NCBI RefSeq assembly: GCF_007273535.1
Contig: NZ_RIBP01000004.1
Coordinates: 2,456,001-2,520,000 of the forward strand
Length of the DNA: 64,000 nucleotides
Direction: 5' to 3'
DNA from: Niallia circulans
GTDB taxonomy: Bacteria; Bacillota; Bacilli; Bacillales; Cytobacillaceae
Part shown: piece by piece, positions 62,936-64,000 of the stretch
Numbering within the stretch: the first letter of the stretch is position 1
Layout of the letters: the number at the start of each line of letters is the position of its first letter
Position numbers and translations under genes: made by a program
Notes under the pieces: model-generated
What the model saw: only the letters and a program-made list of their open reading frames with translations
Told to the model about the DNA's origin: nothing
Database searches by the model: none

Positions 62936-64000
62936 ATGAAATTGATATTGGCTGAAAAACCATCTGTATCAAAAAATATTGCAGATGCATTGAAAATAAA
63001 AAACAAGCAAGACGGCTATTTTGAAGGAAATGGCTATATCATAACATGGGCATTCGGCCATTTGCTGCAGTTAAACGATGCAAAGGATTACGACGAAAAA
63101 ATGGCGACATGGAAAATGGATAACTTTCCATTTATACCGGAAAGCTTTAAATATAAGGTGAAAAGTGATCCGCGCAATCGGGAAAAGCCTGATAAGGGGG
63201 CACAAAAACAGCTGCGAACCATTCATCAGCTCATGAAAAGACAGGACGTTACTGCGATAATATCTGCCTGTGACTATGATAGAGAAGGACAAATCATTGG
63301 TGACAGTATTATTTATAATTTACGGACAGAAAAGGAAGTATATCGCCTGCTCTTAAACGAATGGACACCAGATGAAGTATTAAACGGTCTTGAACAAATT
63401 CGGGCAAACAGTGAAATGCGCCCACTTCAGGATGCAGGTGTCAGCAGACAGTGGGCAGATTGGCTGATAGGGATTAACCTTACATCTGTTACGACATTAA
63501 AATACCAAAAGGGCAAAGGGAAAGCACTTAATATCGGCCGTGTATTGCTGCCAACTTTAAAGATAATTTATGATCGGGACAAGGAGATACGAGACTTTGT
63601 ACCTGAGGATTATTTTAAGCTCCAAGGGACCTTCTCAAGCACGGAAGGTAAATATACGGGGATTTATACAGTTGGTAAAGAAGACAAGTTTAAAACGAAA
63701 GAAGAGCTTGACCAGCTGCAAGCACAAATTGCCGGCAAAAAAGGATTTGTAGCAGACAAAACTGTCCAGAAAAAGAAGGAATACCCGCCATTACTGTTTA
63801 ATTTATCGAATCTGCAAGGCTATATTACGAGCAAATATAAAGGCTGGACGGCTGATAAAGTTTTAAAGGTTGCCCAAGGTCTGTATGAAAAAAAATACAT
63901 TACGTATCCGAGAACGGCAAGTATGGCGCTTGAGGAGAGCTTAATTGGTAAAACCGCTAAGGTCGTTAGTGCTATATCTGCAAACTTGCCATATAAAGAT
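62936..64000 (+). CDS. topB: DNA topoisomerase III, N-terminal 355 codons (runs off the window)
   Basis: A type IA topoisomerase that decatenates DNA through a 5' phosphotyrosine. The Toprim domain opens MKLILAEKPSVSKNIADALK (20 residues) and contains the acidic motif ACDYDREGQIIGDSI. The catalytic tyrosine is in KYITYPRTAS, at about residue 324. The frame stays open to base 64000; the full protein is usually around 700 residues. AAAAAAGGTGATAAC precedes the ATG. Confidence 0.96.
   Translation, partial: MKLILAEKPSVSKNIADALKIKNKQDGYFEGNGYIITWAFGHLLQLNDAKDYDEKMATWKMDNFPFIPESFKYKVKSDPRNREKPDKGAQKQLRTIHQLMKRQDVTAIISACDYDREGQIIGDSIIYNLRTEKEVYRLLLNEWTPDEVLNGLEQIRANSEMRPLQDAGVSRQWADWLIGINLTSVTTLKYQKGKGKALNIGRVLLPTLKIIYDRDKEIRDFVPEDYFKLQGTFSSTEGKYTGIYTVGKEDKFKTKEELDQLQAQIAGKKGFVADKTVQKKKEYPPLLFNLSNLQGYITSKYKGWTADKVLKVAQGLYEKKYITYPRTASMALEESLIGKTAKVVSAISANLPYKD

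Overview
The window is an AT-rich chromosomal segment from an endospore-forming, low-GC Gram-positive of the Bacillaceae. The evidence is gene order that follows the Bacillus subtilis aroF-to-ypbR part of the chromosome (aro, ypi/ypj, bsh, cca-birA, pan, dinG, asnS-dnaD-nth, ponA-recU, ypp, ypr, yps, dynA), spore genes (cotD, yppG, sspL, ypjB), bacillithiol genes, a Bacillus-type RNase P RNA, strong AGGAGG-type ribosome binding sites and frequent TTG/GTG starts. I see no prophage, transposase, CRISPR array, tRNA or rRNA. It is mostly core genome with a few lineage-specific small genes.

Layout. 1-5.6 kb: aromatic amino acid run aroC(partial)-aroB-aroH-hisC-tyrA-aroA, without the trp genes that sit between aroH and hisC in B. 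subtilis. 5.7-13.4 kb: an orphan gene, ypiA, ypiB, ypjA, ypjB, a yugP-type membrane protease, an MFS exporter and a YitT protein. ypiF and qcrABC, expected after ypiB, are absent. A roughly 320-bp structured repeat lies between the convergent MFS and YitT genes. 13.7-19.3 kb: tightly overlapped ypjD-dapB-mgsA-bshB1-bshA-cca-birA, joining lysine/peptidoglycan precursor, methylglyoxal, bacillithiol, tRNA CCA and biotin functions. 19.3-21.7 kb: panBCD (pantothenate), preceded by a leader with mutually exclusive hairpins that looks like a transcription attenuator. 21.9-30.4 kb: dinG, ypmB, aspB, asnS, dnaD, nth, ypoC.

30.4-33.8 kb (minus strand): recU-ponA, encoding a Holliday junction resolvase and a class A penicillin-binding protein. 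33.9-42.7 kb: yppC, yppE, yppG, a small YpzG-like gene, an Hsp20 gene, an alpha/beta hydrolase, the mrfA-mrfB repair pair and cotD. Sigma-K-like promoters are visible before yppG, hsp20 and cotD. 42.9-48.0 kb: ypsA, gpsB, rnpB, an rRNA methyltransferase and a second DinG-type helicase. 48.4-57.8 kb: M32 carboxypeptidase, a CheX phosphatase, a strong Fur box driving a 31-residue membrane microprotein, dynamin dynA, a sulfurtransferase, a 5'-3' exonuclease, sspL and yuiD-like genes. 57.9-64 kb: an EamA transporter, two RNase H-fold genes (ypdQ, ypeP), ypeQ, a cold-shock gene, two unrecognised small genes, a FUSC-type exporter and the first 355 codons of topB.

Function names rest on recognised family sequence and on the position of each gene relative to B. 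subtilis. Promoters and terminators were read by eye. No searches were run. The points most worth following up are the panB leader switch, the Fur-controlled microprotein, the lipoyl-like protein adjoining the FUSC exporter, and the repeat at 12.2-12.6 kb.
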